Source: Vesta saturnalis | Taxonomy: Eukaryota; Arthropoda; Insecta; Coleoptera; Lampyridae | Assembly (NCBI GenBank): GCA_036346205.1 | Contig: JARFJB010002087.1 | Location: 9,418,501-9,482,500, forward strand | DNA: 64,000 nt | Reading direction: 5' to 3' | Shown: one piece after another, positions 60,138 through 64,000 of the stretch | Position numbering within the stretch: the first letter of the stretch is position 1 | Layout: every line of letters begins with the position of its first letter | Notes under the pieces: model-generated | The model's database searches: none | The model's input: only the letters and a program-made list of their open reading frames with translations | Told to the model about the DNA's origin: nothing | Program-made: the position numbers and the translations under genes

Positions 60138-61384
60138 TTTTTTTTATTAAATAATCTTTATTCAGCATGCACCATTATCATATTACATGCATAATTATCC
60201 TTTTATAATATACTTAAAACTATTATATCATCAATTTAACTAAGTGTTCATCATATACATATCAACAGTGATAATAATATTCATACGTTACTATGAAATT
60301 ACCTAACTGCCTAAGAAATAAAAACTTATTAACTAACACGACAGTAAAATTAATACATTAACTACTATGCAAGACAATAATAAATATTAGGTAACTAAAG
60401 ATGCCATTATCTAATATTTAGTATTTTCTTGATGCTTCCGTACAATGTCTACATAACATGGACAATTTTTGTCTAGGGCAGAATGATTTTCATTAATTTT
60501 TTCATTTTTCGCGTATTTGTTCCTATTTACGCAATTAATACATTTATGTTCCTCCTTTATTGCCTTACATTCTCTAAGACTGTGATTTTCTGCACATATA
60601 GGACAAATTGTTTCACCTTTGCAATCTTTTGCCCTATGATAAAATTTAGAACATTAAAAACATCTATTTACATTTATATAATCCTCAATTTTACAAATAC
60701 TACATCCCAATTTCAACTTCTTGTTTAATAATTTTAATCTTGCTGTAGAGTTAACTTCAACTATTAAATTTGACAATTTTCTTTTACTTGTAAAAATGGC
60801 TTTTGGAATAAGTAAATCCTCGTTTAAATTTAATTCAGGATTTTGTAAATTTATAATTTCTTTCGCACTTTCTAAACTTATTTCTTCCGGAATGTTATAT
60901 ATAATCATTTGAGGATCTCTTAACTTTGAATAAACAGCTTCCAAATGATTTCCACAAACTTCATTTATTTTATTTTGCAGTAATTCTGCCTCTTTTTGGG
61001 TTTCAGATTCAATCAAAATTCTACCATCTCTTAAAGATTTAAATGTATTAATGCCAATTTGTAGTTCAGTAGGGTTCACTTTAGATTTAATTTGCGTCTT
61101 TATTAAATCAACAGATTGATCTGCCTTAGATTTTACGAACACTTTAAATTTTTTTATTTTCATTTGTATTTTAAATATTTTTGACAGTTTCCGAATATGT
61201 TAATTTTCTATCAATTTTGAGGTTTGGAGGATTTAATTCAGGAAAATCCTTTTGGTGCTTGGCCAAATTAACAATTTCAGCATCCTTAGCTTTTATATTT
61301 CTAGATTTAATTTAAATCTTTATAATTCAACAGATTTAAATATCTTGACGTAAACTTTTTTAAATTTCTTATTTTATTGTTTTA
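60138..61384 (-). mobile_element. R1-like LINE copy 1, ORF1-only derivative
   Basis: Read on minus: a short 5' region, ORF1, about 270 bases of 3' UTR and an A8 tail (T8 at 60138-60145) directly against array 1. The 3' UTR shares CAGCATGC-CC-TTA and ATTACATGC blocks with LINE copy 2, so the two are one family or sisters. No reverse transcriptase lies between ORF1 and the 3' UTR. This copy is an internally deleted, gag-like-only element. Its 5' end abuts array 2. Confidence 0.78.
60411..61310 (-). pseudogene. LINE ORF1 (gag-like, CCHC zinc knuckles)
   Basis: RNA-binding ORF1 protein of a non-LTR retrotransposon. An upstream stretch in another frame reads AKHQKDFPELNPPNLKIDRK. The main 169-codon frame starts at 61163 (MKIKKFKVFVKSKAD) with KVNPTELQIGINTFKSLRDG, GRILIESETQKEAELLQ and QMIIYNIPEEISLESA, the esterase/RRM-like region of R1/jockey-type ORF1. 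One in-frame stop (TAA near 60652) interrupts the first zinc knuckle, C-x2-C-x4-H-x4-C. A second follows (CPICAENHSLREC) and then a third (CINC..H-x5-C), ending QENTKY at 60411. Only one frameshift and one stop were noticed, so the copy is fairly young. Confidence 0.8.
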
Positions 61385-62638
61385 TGTGTGTGTTGCAGTG
61401 TGTCCGATGTGGTTGATTGTGCGTGTGCATGTGTGTGGTGTTGTGAGTGTGTGTGTGTCGTGAAATGCTGTGTTGGTGCTGTGCAGTGTGAATTGTGAGT
61501 GTTGAGTGTTAGGTGAGTGTGAGTGTGAGGTGAGTGTGGTGTGAGAGTGAGTGTTGAAGTGGTGTACAGTGTCAGATGTCGTGTGACAGTGAACTGTTTG
61601 TGTAAGTGTATTTGAGTGTGGTGTGTGTGTGATGTGGTGTGGGTGTGGGTGTGTGGGTGTGGGTGTGGGTGTGAGTGTGGTGTGGTGTGGTGTGAGTGTG
61701 GGGTGGTGTGAGTGTGAGTGTGAGTGTGGTGGTGTGATGTGAGTGTGAGTGTGAGTGTGAGTGTGAGTGTGAGTGTGAGTGTGAGGGGTGAGTGTAGTGA
61801 GAGTGAGGTGAGGTGAGGAGTGAGGTGTAGTGTAGTGTGGAGTGTGAGTGTGGAGTGTGAGTGTGAGTGTGAGGTGTGAGTGTGAGTGTGTGAGTGTGAG
61901 TGTGAGTGTGAGGTGTGAGTGTGAGTGTAGTGTGAGTGTGAGTGTCAGTGTAGTGTGAGTGTAGTGTAGTGTGAGGTGTGAGGTGTGAGTGTGAGTGTGA
62001 GTGTGAGTGTGAGGTGAGGTGGAGTGGAGGGTGAGGTGTGAGTGTGAGTGGTGTGAGTGTAGGTGTGAGTGTGAGTGTGAGTGTGAGTGTGAGTGAGTGT
62101 GAGTGTGAGTGGTGAGTGTGAGTGTAGTGTAGTGAGTGAGAGTGAGTGAGTGAGGTGAGGTGAGGTGAGGTGTGAGGTGAGTGGTGTGAGTGTGAGTGTG
62201 AGTGTGAGGTGTGAGTGGTGAGGTGTGAGTGTGAGTGTGAGTGTGAGTGTGAGTGTGAGTGTGAGTGTGAGTGTAGTGTGGCAGTGTCAGTGAGTGAGTG
62301 TCACTGTGAGTGTAGGTGGTAGTGTGAGTGTGAGTGTGAGTGTGAGGTGTGAGGTGTGAGTGTGAGTGTGAGTGTGAGTGTGAGTGTGAGTGTGAGTGGT
62401 GTGAGTGTGAGTGTAGTGTGAGTGTGGTGTGAGTGTGGAGTGTGGGAGTGAGTGTGAGGTGAGTGTGAGGTGGAGTGTGAGTGTGAGTGTGAGTGTGAGT
62501 GTGGAGGTGAGTGAGGTGTGAGTGTGAGGTGTGGGAGTGTGAGTGTGAGTGTGAGGTGTGAGTGTGAGTGTGAGGTGTGAGGTGTGGGTGGTGGAGTGTG
62601 AGTGTGAGTGTGGTGTGAGTGTGAGTGAGTGTGGTGTG

Positions 62639-62669
<31 letters not shown>

Positions 62670-62677
62670 TGTGAGTG
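61385..62677. repeat. GTGAGT-type array 2 (~1.3 kb)
   Basis: Same unit and same orientation as array 1, with frequent GTGAG/GGTGAG length variants. The 439-codon minus frame over it is repeat translation. Its right edge meets the poly(A) end of LINE copy 2 and its left edge the 5' end of LINE copy 1. Confidence 0.93.
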
Positions 62678-64000
62678 TTTTTTTTTTTTTTTTTTATACA
62701 TTTATTTATTACAGCATGCCCCGTTACAATAACATTACATGCTTTGTTTAAACATTAAATTGCAAGTGTATTATTATAATCAATCTTTAAGTAACTTATA
62801 AATTTCATTTCAAAGCTAAATAATCTAATTTAGAATATTAATTCTAATGACAATTTTAAAACTTATTCTAAATTTATAATACAATGAGATTATTCTATAA
62901 CTAAATAATCTAAATCAATTTCATTCACAAAATCTAAAAATTCGTTAAAATAACTTTCAATAATCTGTGTTTCATTAATTGGCCATTGGCCACCTTTTCG
63001 TATTATTTTGTCTTTAAACACTTCTCTTATTCTATCCAGTTCTGAGCAATTAAAAATTAAATGTTGTACTGTTTGATCTTCGTAGCCACATATACAAGAA
63101 CTATTTTCACTTATTTTAAAACGATAAAAATAACTTTTAATTTTGCCATGTCCACTTAAAATCATTGATAACTTTGAATTAAATTTTATGTTCATTTGTA
63201 ACCTTTTATAATTTCTGGAAAATATGCTCTGTAATTACTCCATTATTGCTATTTGTCCATTCATTTTGCCATTTGGCTATACTAGCATTTTCTGTTTCGG
63301 CTTTTAATTCTTTTTTGGTTTTTTGATTTAAGTTTTCTTTATTTTTTTTTAAAAAGTTCCACACATTCTCTTATTTTAATTATTATTGGCACAGATCCAG
63401 ATAACACACAAGAGGCTTCATATGAAATTGTTCTGTACAACTTAGTCATTTTATATTTATTAGTCTATGTATCCTGTTCATTTTCTTTGATTACATTTTT
63501 ATTTAAAGTTTTATACCAAATTGAGCTCCATATGCAATAATGGGGAAAATTGCACCTTTGATATAGTATTTAGTGCTTCTTGTTTTAAACCCCATGTGAT
63601 TTTAGCTGATTTTGATAAAATATTAATTAATTTAAGGCATTTATCTGTTATTTCTTTAACATGTATATCAAATTCAAATTTAGTATCTACATAAATTCCT
63701 AAATATTTAATACAGTTTACTTGTTCTAATTTCATATAATTTAAGTATACGTTTATATCAGATTTTCTTGAGGATCTTTTTTTTGTAATTATCTGTATTT
63801 TGGATTTATCCTCATTAAATTGAATTTTGTTTTTAACTGCCCAGAATGAAATTTTTTGTAGTTCAATATTAGCCAAATTTTCTAATTCCAATAGAGTTTT
63901 TCCTTGTATTAATATTAACAAATCGTCCGCAAATGCAATAACTTTTGAATTTATATTATAATTTAAACTAAGTAATGAATTATATTGTATGTTCCAATAA
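62678..64000 (-). mobile_element. R1-like LINE copy 2, 3' part (continues past the window)
   Basis: On minus: the end of a reverse transcriptase, a C-terminal domain with a zinc motif, about 190 bases of 3' UTR and an A-rich tail (T-run at 62678-62696) directly against array 2. It has the same orientation and 3' UTR family as copy 1. The element is cut by the window edge. Confidence 0.82.
62890..64000 (-). pseudogene. LINE ORF2 reverse transcriptase, C-terminal part
   Basis: Near the window end AFADDLLILIQGKTLLELEN contains the FADD catalytic box of non-LTR reverse transcriptases. It is followed by WAVKNKIQFNEDKSK, CIKYLGIYVDTKFEFDIHV and KSAKITWGLKQEAL (63921-63511). Frameshifts break 63510-63196. 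The last frame (63195-62890) reads KLSMILSGHGKIKSYFYRF and then CICGYEDQTVQHLIFNC, the C-x-C..H-x4-C finger at the end of R1/jockey-type ORF2, ending at 62890. The apurinic-type endonuclease expected upstream lies outside the window. Confidence 0.82.

Noticed and set aside
59314..60168. 284-codon minus-strand open frame rich in His, Thr and Ser
   Set aside because: It is a translation of the GTGAGT-type repeat array with a non-repeat start; repeats with few stop triplets stay open in several frames.
59096..62677. CRISPR-like or protein-coding repeat array
   Set aside because: The unit is 6-8 bases without spacers; it is a microsatellite-derived array in a eukaryotic context.
61382..62701. 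439-codon minus-strand open frame
   Set aside because: Same cause: the CACTCA-type complement of array 2 lacks stop triplets. No domain and no codon bias.

Overview
This is a eukaryotic, AT-rich, transposon-saturated stretch that looks like an insect or other arthropod genome. The evidence is spliceosomal introns (GTAAGT donors, pyrimidine-tract AG acceptors), many mariner-type DD41D transposases, PIF/Harbinger, pogo, hAT and Crypton-like relics, an R1-like LINE, tRNA-derived short repeats, and one small secreted PDGF/VEGF-type growth-factor gene. There are no bacterial features. Only the growth-factor gene (51486-52332) looks like an intact host gene. Nearly all other coding signal is decayed transposon protein.

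Layout. 1-9 kb: a DD41D mariner with 42-bp terminal inverted repeats (TIRs), and a ~3.5-kb tandem duplication that starts inside it. 9-10 kb: a 1-kb foldback MITE. 10.8-22.2 kb: a Harbinger element carrying a HARBI1-type nuclease (minus) and a MADF partner (plus) with interlocked introns. It has been invaded by a candidate solo LTR and a pogo-like element, and 3.27 kb of it is tandemly duplicated. 22.2-24.4 kb: empty AT-rich DNA. 24.4-31.9 kb: two DD41D mariner families, one with TIRs of ~0.65 kb, and a third large tandem duplication that splits a transposase. 32.3-33.6 kb: a Crypton-like tyrosine recombinase relic with an intron that holds a tRNA-like sequence. 36-37.6 kb: another mariner. 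39.5-44.3 kb: a hAT element (DUF4371/ZMYM-like) containing a SINE and a mariner. 44.4-49.9 kb: a second pogo-like element containing the best-preserved mariner, with ~0.63-kb TIRs. 51.3-52.6 kb: the growth-factor gene. 53.4-57.3 kb: two more mariners. 59-64 kb: two related R1-like LINE copies in the same orientation, each with its poly(A) end against a long GTGAGT-type microsatellite array.

The most notable items are the LINEs sitting in (GTGAGT)n arrays, including an ORF1-only copy; three large tandem duplications of similar size that may be real or assembly artefacts; DD41D mariners with very long modular TIRs; and the interlocked two-gene Harbinger. Element boundaries and reading frames were found by eye and by hand translation. 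No database search was run, so family names rest on recognised motifs.
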